From Cryptomeria japonica (Eukaryota > Streptophyta > Pinopsida > Cupressales > Cupressaceae), in assembly GCF_030272615.1 (NCBI RefSeq), contig NC_081414.1:761015148-761079147 (forward strand): a stretch of DNA of 64,000 nucleotides, in the 5' to 3' direction. The position numbers were made by a program, and so were the translations under genes. Below are positions 1 through 11,825 of this stretch, piece after piece (position 1 is the stretch's first letter; the number at the start of each line of letters is the position of its first letter). The notes beneath the pieces were generated by a model. It ran no database searches. It was not told where the DNA came from and saw only the letters and a list, made by a program, of their open reading frames with translations.

Positions 1-643
1 ATGGAAACTCATACAAAAATGAGGTGTTGATGTGCGTGGAATGGTTGTACTCATGTCAACATCATCCTCACCTCCTAGTACATCTCCACCAGTGTCAATG
101 TGGCCACCTACTGAATCAGATGTCTGCTTACTAAGGCTGCCAGTGAGTGTGGTCAATGAATCCAATGTGGAGATAACAGAACGATGATGAACAGTCATAG
201 GTATAACAGGCATAGGAGCCACAATGGCCTAGAGAGAAACAGGTTTGTTGGGGTCAATACGTGCCCCCAACCTATCTTGTGCCATGTCACCACCAACACC
301 CTAGAATGCTCTAATATCAAAATAATTGGGCTTTAAACCCAAAACAAACTCTGCATAATTCTCTCCAAAAGTATAAAGGGCACTCTAAATTGGCATGTGG
401 TGGCGAGTCAAATACCATCTGCCACCAATCCCAAAAATTATCAGCCATGCCCCGATGTGTACACCACCCCATGGATATGTGGGATTTGTTTGGTGGAATG
501 GGTTCACCTGTGACGGGGCTTGAAAAATATGGAACTAAGTGAGATTTGTCTATTTTTAAGTCCAAAATATCCCTATAGGAGAGGCCATCAGAATAAAACA
601 AGAATCTCTCTTCTCTCCATGCTCGATGTGAATCGAGCTCCAC
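1..643 (-). pseudogene. Decayed, unidentified transposon-type protein
   Basis: From 643 down to 317 the minus strand has 108 open codons starting at an ATG. They are rich in Trp and aromatic residues, with a Cys/Trp/His-rich centre (MGWCTHRG, then DNFWDWWQMVF). The frame stops with TGA at 317-319. A second minus-strand frame starts with an ATG at 283-285 (MAQDRLGARIDPNKP) and runs toward position 1 through a TAG. Two adjoining coding-like frames broken by stops look like a disabled repeat-encoded gene rather than a host gene. I do not recognise the family. The left end is cut by the window edge. Confidence 0.35.
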
Positions 644-803
644 ATCTATAGACCTAACTGCATCAATTACGTTTTATATCTTCGATGCAAAACGCTGCAT
701 GTGTTGGGGACATATGTGGTGCTCTAAGGATCTCATTAACTTTTCCCTGTATGAAAATAACATTCTCATCAATAATGGCTCGATATCGAGCCTCATCGCA
801 ACT

Positions 804-942
804 AGGAGGTGGAGGTTGATGCATGGGTGGAGGTGGAGGTGGGGGTGGGTGTGGAGGTGGAGGTGGAGGTGGAGGTGGGGGTGGGGGTGGAGGTGGAGGT
901 GGTGCACCATGGGCAGGGTCATCTAGCGGGGGGGGGGGGGGG
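804..942. repeat. GGTGGA minisatellite and G15 run
   Basis: Positions 804-903 are degenerate tandem GGTGGA/GGTGGG hexamers. A run of 15 G follows at 928-942. Open frames here (polyGly/Trp on plus, His/Leu/Pro on minus) are by-products of the repeat, not genes. Confidence 0.85.
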
Positions 943-1019
943 TTGAGCCCCTACTGCATTAAGCAAATCTTATATATCAAACTCATCCATGATTATGTGT
1001 ATGTAATCTGAGCTTTGCG

Positions 1020-1229
1020 TATATATATACATTTAATTACAAATCAAATAAAAATTTAAAAACTAACTTTTGAAACTAAAACATGAATAAATTATAAATA
1101 ATTTTAAAACATATCCAATCTACATATGTACATACATACAAGCTCTACAAACAAATAAATGATCAAGAATATATATATACATACATGTGTACAAGAAATC
1201 AAGAACATCTTTTTATGATCACATAAGAA
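1020..1229. other. AT-rich spacer
   Basis: This is AT-rich sequence with TATATA and ACATAC runs. No gene or clear repeat boundary is visible. Confidence 0.5.
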
Positions 1230-2500
1230 TTTCACATTTAACATCTACGAATTTTGTAATTAATCATAAGACACGTGACTTGAGGGGATTGGCCTAACTA
1301 GGACATGTGGCTTAAGGGGATCAAACTAGAATTAGGACAATTGGCTTTTAAGGGGATAGGCCTAATTAGGATGTATGTGGCTTAAGGGGAAAAAACTTTA
1401 AATAGGACACACGTGTGGCTTAAGGGGGGCGTTTTAAATAAATAATTACGACCATCCCCCTAAGACATGTGCATGTCCTTATTACATGTGTCTTAAGGGG
1501 ACATGTCATAATTAAATTTAACATCTACAAATTTTATAATTGGTCATTTAAGACACATGACTTAAATGGATTGGCCTAACTCTAGGACACATGGCTTAAG
1601 GGGGTAGGCCTAATTAGGATGTATGTGCTTAAGGGGAAGAATTTTTAAATAGGACACACGTGGCTTAAGGGGTACGGTCATAATAATACATGTTAAAAGG
1701 GGTATGGTCGTAATTAGTTAATTTCATACTTAGAATAGGAATTTCAAATTTAACATCTACAAAATTTATAATTAATCATTTAAGACACGTGACTTAAGGG
1801 GATTGGCCTAACTAGAACATGTGGCTTAAGTGGATCAAACTAGTTCAATAGGACAATTGGCTTTTAAGGGGATAGGCCAAATTAGGATGTATGTGGCTTA
1901 AGGGGAAGAAACTTTAAATAGGACACACATGTGGCTTAAGGAGATCATTTTAAATAAGTAATTACGACCATCCCCTTAAGACACGTGCATACATCCTAAT
2001 TACATGTGTCTTAAGGGGACATGGTCGTAATTAAATTTAATTTGATCATAATTAGTTAGTTTCATACAGTTAATAGGACCTATTATGTCATTAGTATATG
2101 TCATTTAATACATATAGTTAATAGGTCCTAGTATGTTAAAAGGGGTATGGTCGTAATAGTACATTAAGAGAGGTATGGTCGTAATTAGTTTAGTTCATGT
2201 GTACTTAGAATAGGAATTTCAAATTTAACATCTACAAATTTTGTAATTAATCATTTAAGACACATGACCTAAGGGGATTGGCCTAACTAGGACATGTGGC
2301 TTAAGGGGATCAAACTAGAAATAGGACAATTGGCTTAAGGGGATATGCCTAATTAGGATGTATGTGGCTTAAGGGGAAGAAACTTTAAATAGGACACACA
2401 TGTGGCTTAAGGGGTATGGTCGTAATAATACATGTTAAAAGGGGTATGGTCGTAATTAGTTGATTACATACTAGATATGTTTCTTAAGGGGATGGTCGTA
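1230..2500. repeat. Direct-repeat array with CTTAAGGGG modules
   Basis: A segment beginning TTTAACATCTAC, followed by AATCATTTAAGACAC and GGGGATTGGCCTAAC, recurs at about 1,236, 1,518, 1,748 and 2,223. The spacing is irregular (about 280, 230 and 475 bp). Between copies, ACATGTGGCTTAAGGGG and GGTATGGTCGTAAT recur many times. There is no coding potential. Copies differ by substitutions and small indels, so the array is not newly expanded. Confidence 0.8.
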
Positions 2501-3570
2501 CAATTACGACACAATGTGAGATCTTATGTGGTCAAGTTGGGTCATAAGGGGTATATAGTTGTATACACTAATGTTAAAAAGGTGACATTGTGTCCTAAGG
2601 GACCGTCATGTATATATATGTGGTCCTAAGGGGTTGGACGCATGTGTTTTAACACATGTGTGACCCCTTAGGACCACATATTCAGCCATTTTTAACATTA
2701 GTGATCCTAAATTTTGGGACATGGCTTAAGGGGATGCAGGCCTAATTGGGACATGTGGCAAGAAAGGGGATCAAACTATTTAATAGGGCATGTAGCTTAA
2801 AAGGGGAATGAATTTTAAAATAGGGCATGGCTTAAGGAGACACACATGTGTTCTAATGTACATGCATGACCCCTTAGGACCACATAATATGACCCCTTAG
2901 GACACTATATGATCCTATGGGGTCATACATGTACATTGTCCTAGAAGGGGTTGAACGCATGAGTTAGAATGTGTGCATGTGTGTGACGGGCCTTTAGGAC
3001 CACATTGAGTTCTAAGGGGTCATATGTGATCCTAAGGGGCCACACATGATGTGTTAGAATGCATGTGTGACCCCTTAGGACCACATATGAGCCCTTTTAA
3101 CATCCTAGTAGTGTATGGCTTATATGTGGTCCTAAGGGGTCACGCATGTGTTCTAACACATGTGTGACCCCTTATAACACAATGTGGTCCTAAAGGCCCA
3201 TCACACACATGCATGCATTATAACTCATGATATAATATGGACATGGCTTAAGGGGATGCATGCCTAATTGGGGTCACATGTGGCAAGAAAGGGGATCAAA
3301 CTAAGTAGAACATGTGGCTTAAAAGAGGAATGAAATTGAAAATAGGAGATGGCTTAAGGGGACACATGCATGTGTTCTAGAATGTACTTATGTGACCCCT
3401 TAGGACACTATGTGATCCTATGGGGTCATACACATGTACATGGTCCTAGAAGGGGTTGAATGCATGAGTTAGTTCATGCGTGCATGTGTGACGACCCTTT
3501 AGGACCACATTGTGTTCTAAGGGGTCATATATGTGATCCTAAGGGGTCACACATGTGTTCTCCTAAGGGG

Positions 3571-3727
3571 TCACGCATGTGTTAGAACACATGTGTGACC
3601 CCTTAGGACCACATATAAGCCATTTTAACATCCTAGTAGTGTATACAATATACCCCAACTACTAGGATGTTAAAAGGGCTCATATGTGGTCCTAAGGGGT
3701 CACGCATGTGTTCTAACACATGTGTGA
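3571..3727. repeat. Inverted repeat, 69-bp arms
   Basis: The left arm (3571-3639) and right arm (3659-3727) are reverse complements with about four mismatches by eye. The spacer is 19 bp and contains TGTATACAATATACC. It lies within the palindromic array. Confidence 0.9.
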
Positions 3728-4149
3728 CCCCTTAGGATCGTGCATATGACCCCTTAAAACACATTGTGGTCCTAAAGGCCCGTCACACACATGCAAGCGT
3801 TCTAACTCATGCTATAATATGGACATGGCTTAAGGGGATGAATGCCTAATTGGGGTCACGTGTGGCAAGAAAGGGGATCAAACTAAATAGGACATCTGGC
3901 TTAAAAGAGGAATGAATTTGAAAATAGGAGATGGCTTAAGGGGACACGTGCACGTGTTCTAGAATGTACATGTGTGGCCCCTTAGGACCAAATATGACCC
4001 CTTTAGGACACTATGTGATCCTATGGGGTCATACACATGTACATGGTCCTAGAAGGGGTTGAACTCATGAGTTAGTTCATGCGTGCATGTGTGACGACCC
4101 TTTAGGACCAAATTGTGTTCTAAGGGGTCATATATGTGATCCTAAGGGG

Positions 4150-4306
4150 TCACACATGTGTTAGAACACATGTGTGACCCCTTAGGACCACATATGAGCC
4201 CTTTTAACATCCTAGTACTTTATACAATATACCCCAACTACTAGGATGTTAAAAGGGCTCATATGTGGTCCTAAGGGGTCACGCATGTGTTCAAACACAT
4301 GCATGA
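4150..4306. repeat. Second copy of the long inverted repeat
   Basis: The arms at 4150-4217 and 4239-4306 have the same module order as the copy at 3571-3727, around a spacer containing TTTATACAATATACC. This shows that the fold-back was duplicated as a unit, about 579 bp apart. Confidence 0.88.
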
Positions 4307-5035
4307 CCCCTTAGGATCACATATGACCCCTTAGAGCACAATGTGGTCCTAAAGGCCTGTCACACATGCACGCATTCTAACCCATGTGTTCAACCCCTTA
4401 GGACCATGTACATGTATGACCCCATAGGATCGTGCATGGTATCCTAAGGGGTCATGTATGTGGCCCTAAGGGGTCATGCATTTACATTAGAACGTGCATG
4501 TGTGACCCCTTAGGACCACATACATGACCCATTAGGACACTATGCACGATCTTATGGGGTCATATGTGGTTGTAAGGGGTTGAACGCATGTGTTAGAACA
4601 CATGTGTACATGACCCTTTAGGACCACATATTCAATGACCCCTTGGGATACTAGGATGTTAAAAGGGGTCATATGTGGTGGACTAAGGGGTCACGCATGT
4701 GTTAAAACACATGTGTGACCCCTTATGACCAAATATGACCCCTTAGGACGTGATGTGATTCTATGTGGTCATAGGGGGTATGTTGTATACACTGGATGTT
4801 AAAAGGGGTCATATGTGGTCCTAAGGGGTCATGTGCATACATGTTAAAACACATGTATGACCCCTTAGGACCAAATATGACCCCTTAGGGCGTGATGTGA
4901 TCCTATGGGGTCATATATGGTCCTAAGTGGTCGCACATATGTTAGAACACATGTGTGACCCCTTACAGTCCACTGTGATCCTATATGGTCATATTGGGTC
5001 ATATGGGTCATATGGTCATGTATGTGATCCTATAA

Positions 5036-5570
5036 GTTTTGGTTTTTCAACATTTTTATTTTCATTTAAGAAGGTTTTGGCTTTGGTTTTTATATGTTTT
5101 AGTTAAATTTCTATGTTTTGGTTTTCGCTTTGGTAAATTTTAATAATGTTTTAGTTTCGTTTTTGTTGTAACTTTTTGGTTTTGGTTTTCATTTTGATTT
5201 TTTTTTTTTGGTTTTGGTTTCGTTTCAAGGTTTTCAACATTTTTATTAAATTCATTCATCAACCATGAAAAAATAATTTTATAAAAAAATTACTATCATT
5301 AAAAACTAGATTAACATTTTTAAAAAATCCTAATCTAATCAATTCATAAAAAAAAAATCATTATCAATAATTAAAAAAATAAATTTCAAACTAAATTTAA
5401 CTAATTTTTAAACTAAAAATATAATTTTCTAATGAAAAAAATAATTTTTAAACTTAAAATCTATTTTTTTAACAAAATGGATTAATTTTTAAACTAAAAA
5501 TCTAATTTATCTAAGATTAATTTAAATATGAAATATTGAAAAAAATATGGTATAGGGCGTACCTGGAAGA
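5036..5570. other. Low-complexity T/G-rich then A-rich spacer
   Basis: Positions 5036-5230 are built from TTTTGGTTTT-type runs. Positions 5230-5550 are very A/T-rich. I see no gene. Confidence 0.6.
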
Positions 5571-5673
5571 CTTGTTGGCGGCTTGTTGGCAGCTTCTGGG
5601 GAGGGCTCCACTCCTTCAATTAGGATCCTGTATGGCAAAAATGAACTCCACTTAAAAAAAAATTATATATTCG

Positions 5674-5733
5674 AAACGGGATCCCGTTTTAAAATGAAAT
5701 GGGATCCCATTTCATTTCAACACGGGATCCCGT
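5674..5733. repeat. Cluster of GGGATCCC palindromes
   Basis: Three perfect palindromes share a GGGATCCC core: 5674-5689 (AAACGGGATCCCGTTT), 5696-5713 (GAAATGGGATCCCATTTC) and 5722-5733 (ACGGGATCCCGT). They lie about 25 bp apart in a GC-richer island (about 5,555-5,840). The stretches between them (TTTTAAAATGAAA and TTTCATTTTAAAA) are also mutually inverted, so the cluster is a nested dyad. Confidence 0.8.
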
Positions 5734-5989
5734 TTCATTTTAAAATGGAATCTCGTTTGGGATTCTGAGCTCGAGATCCTGGGTCCCACGAGATCTCATT
5801 TGGTTTTTCGGCTCGGGATCCCAATTTGTCTCCTATTGACTCCGCCCGATTTGCACATTTTTTCTAAGTCTAAAACTTCCACATTAAGTGGACACAACTT
5901 CTTGCACTTACCGAGTGTACAAATAAACATAAATACATATGGGTCGTATTATTTCATAATCCCTTGATTCCCATAGTGGTTGACTCAAG

Positions 5990-6300
5990 TGTAGTTCACA
6001 TATACACAAGCTGACTAGCTCATACACATCACATATACATAAGATGACTAGATCCAACATTTGTCATATGTAAATTGTGACTAGCTCCAACATACATAAC
6101 AAATACATATTAACTTCCACATACATCACATATACAGAATGACTAGCTCCAACATACATTACATATATATAGTGAATAGCTCTAGCATACATCACAAATA
6201 CACATTGACTAGCTCTAACATACATCACATATACACATTGATAAGCTTCAACATGCATCACATATACACGATGACTAGCTTCAGTATACATCATTAAAAC
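5990..6300. repeat. Tandem repeat of ~37 bp
   Basis: About eight degenerate copies of a unit like CATACATCACATATACA followed by a short variable part and TGACTAGCTC run head to tail. The minus-strand frame at 6064-6294 simply reads through the repeat. Confidence 0.8.
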
Positions 6301-8014
6301 ATATCAAGTGGCTCATACACAATGGTTAGCAAACACCTACCCATAGTCCACCCTAGATAGCCAAATTGATTTGGTGCATTGTGCACTACACCATGGTTCT
6401 CATTCTTTTTCCAAGTATTCTATACTATCAAGTAATTGGGAAGATAATTTGATGTATCCTATACTATATTGAGGGTGCATCCTCAAGGCAACAAGGTCAA
6501 GTATACCAACTGACAATTGGGAAGAGAATTCGGTGTATTCCATACTACACCAAGGTTCCATCCTCCATCCCAAAAATTTCCACAAGTAGTGAACCAACCT
6601 AGCTCGATGGATTCCAACTTCAATCACTTATAGCCCACTAGTGGTCTTAGTCTACCCACCTAGGAAGAAATAGTATTCACATACACCACTTGGTGACCTT
6701 AGTGATATTTTTGGCTATCTTCTTCACAATCTTGAGTAGCAGAACTTGTTATTACTCACCCTCATGTTATAGGTTACTATTTTCTAACCTTCTTGATACA
6801 ACAATTATCTTTGGTTATCATTAACTACACAGTAGGGTAACTACCCATACAATCATGACCGTATCATCTCTAGGGTGGCCCTTGGTAACCTTCACCTCTA
6901 TGAACTAGGTGAATGTTGGATAATCCCTTGTAGTAGCCTAGACATGATCATCGACATGGTCCAATGATTGTTTATCATTGATCAAGCATCCCAAGGTTCA
7001 ATTTTGTGAGGTTCATACAAAACAAGATTCACAATATCGGTCAAATGGACTTAGATAAGCATACCATAATCAATTGATTTAAGAGTCTATACATAGAGCC
7101 CTATAGGTCTAAAGTTGAATTTCACAAACACATAAGAATTACATAGAACCAATATGAGATGGTCTAGACTCAACATTTGCATGGGTAAGTGCACCAAGAT
7201 GGTGAACAAAAAGGGTGGTATAAATGGTCACTTTTTTCTGAAAACGATTAAACTTGAACTTGGAGGAGCTATTTGAGATTCGGCCACTCAAGCTTTGAAG
7301 ATACCAAAAGAACAAGAATTGTAGTACTCTGAATCTAGTTTCTAAACTACTAAATTTTTTCAAAAATGGATAAGATTAAGGGGGTCAAATCTTTTATGCA
7401 CACAAAAGTGTTCCTATTTTTTTCAGCAAAACATAACATAGTGTTTGGTGTGCGCATGAAAAAATGTATAGTTGTATTTAGTAATTTTAAAACCCCTCTC
7501 ATAGAAAGATATTTAAGATTGAGTACTAGAAGTTGTGTTTTTTTTTTGTTGAGTTTTTTTAATGATTTTTTGAAGTGGACACGCCCTGAAAATCAAATAC
7601 CTATTCATGCGCATCTCATAACTTGCACTAAAATAATTCAAAAAAAAAAAAAAAAAAATTCAAAGTGTAAAGAATAAATTTTAGAATAATAATATATAAT
7701 TTTTTTAAAATTTAGATAAATAATTTAAAGTTATTAAAAAATGATACACTTATGTCTCTGAGAAGTCTAGAGACATTGGTAAAAGATTAAAAATTAATAT
7801 GTTAATGTTGTTCAAATCTAAAAACATTATATAGTTAGAAAGATCATAAACTAAAAATTATATGGTGGTAGTTTTACAAATACCCACTTGATAACATGTA
7901 AACATGATGGTGATGAAGTTGAGAAACTAGATTGGAAGAAGAAAACATGTAAAAAGAAGAGAAATGAAGCTCCCAAGCCTAAGGCTAAGTACAAGGCACA
8001 ACGCATAGGTGTTA
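6301..8014. other. No recognisable gene
   Basis: There is one imperfect ~80-bp duplication (AATTGGGAAGA to CATACTA...CCATCCTC, about 6,430-6,560) and an A18 run near 7,639. Short frames show no recognisable motif. The A-run could be a retroposon tail, but no target duplication was found. Confidence 0.4.
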
Positions 8015-8370
8015 TTTTAATTAAGAACCCATGCATGTTATTTAAAAAAATGCGTACATGATTTTATGGGAAAAAACATGCACGCATTATAATGCATACG
8101 TGTTAGGGTTAGCAAGCAAAACACGTATGTGTTTTGTTCACATTAGGCTAGAAAAAGAACATGGCCTTAGATGCTAATTATTTTGGCCTTCCCTTATTTA
8201 TTTTTTTATCGAGGTATATACATAAAATATAACATTTAATTATAAGTTATCTTTTATGTATATAATGGCAAGATGTTTGAGAGTGGTTTCAGATCTCTAG
8301 GAGTCATAATGCAAATTCTAGATTTTAGGAGATCTTATAATTTTCAGACAATCAGAAATATATCCCTATA

Positions 8371-8374
<4 letters not shown>

Positions 8375-8406
<32 letters not shown>
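8375..8406. repeat. (CT)n microsatellite
   Basis: An uninterrupted CT tract in the left half of the fold-back element. Confidence 0.95.
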
Positions 8407-8410
<4 letters not shown>

Positions 8411-8629
8411 TACACCTCTCTCCCTCCCTACCTATTTCTCTACCTCTCTCTTTCCTTTTCTCTCTACTTATCTATATCTACCTACCTCTCTTGCACTCCC
8501 CTTGTACTCTATTTATCTAAATACCTAGATAGATAGAGAGAGATGGAGAGGGAAAGAGAGAGGTGAGATATATAGAAGTGGAGGGGAGATTTGAAGTGAG
8601 GGGGGGAAGGAGAGGTATTCAAAGAGAGA

Positions 8630-8631
<2 letters not shown>

Positions 8632-8694
<63 letters not shown>
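8632..8694. repeat. (AG)n microsatellite
   Basis: About 31 AG repeats in the right, purine-rich half of the fold-back element. Confidence 0.95.
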
Positions 8695-8698
<4 letters not shown>

Positions 8699-8825
8699 GA
8701 GAGAAGGGGGTATAGAGTTATGGGAGATAAAAGTACAGAGGAATGGAAGGAGAGGTAGGTAGAGAGAAGGAGAGGAGAGATTAAAAGATAGATAAAGAAA
8801 AATAGAGCTCGAGAAGGAGGGAGCA

Positions 8826-8828
<3 letters not shown>

Positions 8829-8919
<91 letters not shown>
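8829..8919. repeat. (GA)n microsatellite
   Basis: About 45 GA repeats, the longest tract in this element. The Leu/Ser-only minus-strand frames across it are artefacts. Confidence 0.95.
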
Positions 8920-8920
<1 letters not shown>

Positions 8921-9138
8921 AAGATTTATGTAGATGAATATAGGTAGGAAGGGAAGGAGGTAGAAGTATGTGGAGAGAGGGAGAGGGGAGATAGAGGTCA
9001 TTAGAGAGGGAAAGGGTGAGAATGAGATAAGTAGAGAAGGAGCATGGACAGGTGGGATGGAGAGAAAGGGAGAGACAGAGAGGGAGAGGTATGTAGAGAA
9101 AAGATGTAGGGAGGGAGAGGGAGAGAGGAGATATAGAT

Positions 9139-9142
<4 letters not shown>

Positions 9143-9195
<53 letters not shown>
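9143..9195. repeat. (AG)n microsatellite
   Basis: About 26 AG repeats, the third long tract in the purine-rich half. Confidence 0.95.
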
Positions 9196-9198
<3 letters not shown>

Positions 9199-9910
9199 TG
9201 TGTGAGGTGGGTAGAGAGTAGAGGGGAGATATACAGAAGGGTTAGAGAGATATGTTTAAAGCTTGGGGAGAGAGGAGAGCATGATATAGAGAGATGGGGG
9301 AGAGAAGGGGAAACGGAGAGTGATAGGGAGAGAGATAGGTCTAGAGGTAAAGGGAGACAAAGATAGTGAAATAGAGATAGAGAGAGAATGATAATAGGAG
9401 CTTAGAGATTACTGAAATTCGACTAAATTTGAGAAATTATAAGATCTAGAGCTTGGGGAGAGAGGAGAGAGTGAGATAGAGAGAGATAGAGATGGAGGAA
9501 AAGGAGATCGGAAAATAGATAAGTCTAAATCTTTGGGGAGACAAAGAGCATGATATAGAGAGATAGAAAGAGAATGATGATATAAGCCCATTGATTACTG
9601 AAATTTGACTATCTGAAAAACTTATAAGATCTCCTAAAATCCAGAATCTACATAATGACTCCTAGAGATCTTAAAGCACTCTCAAACATTCTACCAATAT
9701 ATACATAAAAAAACTAAGGGAAGGCCAAAGGAATTAGCATCTAAGGCCATGTTCCTTTTCTAGCTTAATGTAAGTAAAACAAATACGTGTTTTTCTTGCT
9801 AACAATATGTAACACGTATGGGTTATAACATGTGTGTATTTTTCTCTCATTAAAGAACATATGTGTTTTTATTTTAAATAGCATGTACGCATTTTTAATT
9901 AAAAGAACAC

Positions 9911-11800
9911 ATACATGTTTGGCTAGAATTTTCCAAGCCTTAACACGTACGTGGTTTTGAATTTATCAAAAACATTCATATGTTTTGTCTGTTTTAGGCA
10001 AATTTGTTGCTAGTGGCCACTTTTTTGTTCACCAGCTTGGTGCACATACCCACATGTAGATAGATACTAACTGTAAATTAATCGAATCTATTAACTTTAT
10101 TTAGTTTATTATTTAGAAACACAATAAGTATTGAGTTTGATTTATAAAGTTTTCTTAACTCATTCCTAACCATCTAATACCCATTTCAACTTTGACTAAA
10201 GCTTGCAAAGAGAGAAGGTAAAATAGATTTTGAACGATCCCAAACTTGGGAGTTATCCCCCATATGGATTTACATCATAGGGTCATCCTTCAGCCAAGGA
10301 CAATCCAAATAGGATCGGAGTCAAACATAGTTCTCCTTGCCTAGTTCTCAAATGACTCATACACATAGGTTCCCAAGTTTCCATTTTATCAACATTAGGG
10401 CTAAGCTTCTTACCCAACGTGATCTTACATTGATTCACACAAATTCATAGGAGAGCACTTCCATTTGAAATTCACATAATAGGTTCAATTTTGAGGTTCT
10501 TAAATATTAAAGAGTTAGTAGATATCTTGTATTCGTCTAAAAATCTTTACACTAATTGTGGCTCTCATGCCATGCCTTTACCCTCCTCTTTTCATAGATC
10601 CCATGGATTTTTTATAACTGTAACTCCTTATTTTCTTCTCCTATCGTGGCTCTCATACCCATGCCTTTACTCTACATCCCCCTTCCAATATTATTTAGTT
10701 TATATCCTATGTCTAATGGTATTTTTCTGAGGATGTGAAAATATGTATCTAAAACTTGGCTTTAAGGGTGCTACTTTTGAATACCCCAAAGGAACAGGCC
10801 CCCGTGCACTCCCCTAGAATAAAATGGACTCCAAAACCAATTGCAAAAAAATCCAAATAATAGACCTTTAACAAGATCGAGCTCCGTAACTAAAACCAAT
10901 ACCATTTAAATATTTTAGACCATTTTCCCATTACTAAGATTCAAATTCCAATTGAAACCTCCTAGGAGTTGGATAAAGAATTGTATATCTTCCTGGGGCT
11001 TACTTTACCAAAAATTTTATCATCCCACCATTTCAACTTATCAAATATGCCAATCTCAAAATTGAATTAGACTAATTATGATAGGATCTCCTAAGCATTG
11101 AGTATGTTTCCTTGTGAGTATGAGGCAAGTCATACTTAGTGTTGAGACTAACCCAATATTCATGTTGATTGTCATTCATAATGTTTCCAAAGTCTTTCAC
11201 AACTCTACTATCATAGTTCTTTTCAACACCCTTGCAAGAGAGAAGGATTTAATTTTCCACCACATTGATCTAAAGATGTGCAACTTACCACTCTCCTTGT
11301 CATAAAATTTATTTCCTTTAATAATTCTTTTGACTATCTTCCAAGCCTTCCACGATACTCTTAAAAAAATTAGAGCTAAAAAGGGATGTGTGAAATCAAA
11401 CAAAATCCTTCCACTTTTTGGCGTGTCTAGGAACAACCACCTAAATGTTATTTCTCAATAGGAATTTATAGGGCTCATTCCCACTGTGAAATGCATTTAA
11501 TAATTCATATTACTACAAGTGAAATGAATTGCATTTTCAAATCATTCAAGACAATGCCAATGCCTCCACATTCTCTAAGACAAAACCAATCCTATTTAAC
11601 AACATTTATTTTCTTCTTTCCTTTTTCATTATACCAGACAAGTCTCTTGATGCATTTCTTAATTTAATTAACTTAATACAATGAAAGAGAGTATAGTTCC
11701 AAGGAAATAGAGGATTTTTGCAAGAAACTAAGGATGAAGAGGGGATTAATAGTTTGATACAACCCACACTATAAGGGTTGCCAAAGCCATGATTCATGAC
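9911..11800. other. No recognisable gene
   Basis: The only structure noted is a short imperfect duplication of GTGGCTCTCAT...CCATGCCTTTAC (about 10,558 and 10,643). The 79-codon minus frame at 11,197-11,436 could be a retroelement fragment, but I cannot assign it. Confidence 0.4.
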
Positions 11801-11825
11801 TTGAACTTGTGGATGTTTTTTTTGG

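Larger units (their letters stand above)
2501..5035. repeat. Dense array of short palindromic modules (CCTAAGG/CCTTAGG)
   Basis: Nearly the whole 2.5 kb is made of a small set of modules in both orientations: TGACCCCTTAGGACCACAT and its reverse complement, ACACATGTGTGACC, GTTAGAACACATG, and TTTTAACATCCTAGTA with its complement. Orientations alternate, so single-stranded forms could fold into many hairpins. Fragments beginning GGCTTAAGGGGAT from the neighbouring array are interspersed. No protein is encoded. The family is unknown to me; a diverged satellite or fold-back transposon cluster is possible. Confidence 0.85.
8015..9910. mobile_element. Large fold-back / terminal-inverted-repeat element with GA/TC core
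   Basis: The left arm (about 8,015-8,360) reappears inverted at about 9,594-9,910. Matching blocks include GGCCTTAGATGCTAATT, GGCCTTCCCTTA, AGATCTCTAGGAGTCAT and TTTTAGGAGATCTTATAA. The core is pyrimidine-rich at 8,365-8,515 and purine-rich at 8,530-9,590, with the switch near 8,520, so even the core is partly self-complementary. A subunit with CTTGGGGAGAGAGGAGAG recurs near 9,260, 9,453 and 9,532. No transposase is visible and no TSD was established, so it would be non-autonomous. Class is uncertain. Confidence 0.7.

Noticed and set aside
674-1011. His/Leu, Trp/Arg and poly-Gly open frames
   Set aside because: All three come from the GGTGGA minisatellite read in different frames.
1230-5035. 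CRISPR-like regular repeat array
   Set aside because: Spacing is irregular, repeats are in both orientations and diverged, there are no uniform spacers or cas genes, and the surrounding DNA is plant-like.
7639-7657. Poly-A tail of a LINE or processed pseudogene
   Set aside because: No reverse transcriptase or gene-like sequence lies upstream and no flanking target duplication was seen. A simple A-run is as likely.
8509-9001. Open frames of 137 and 158 codons made of Leu/Ser
   Set aside because: They are translations of GA microsatellites, with no real domain or codon structure.
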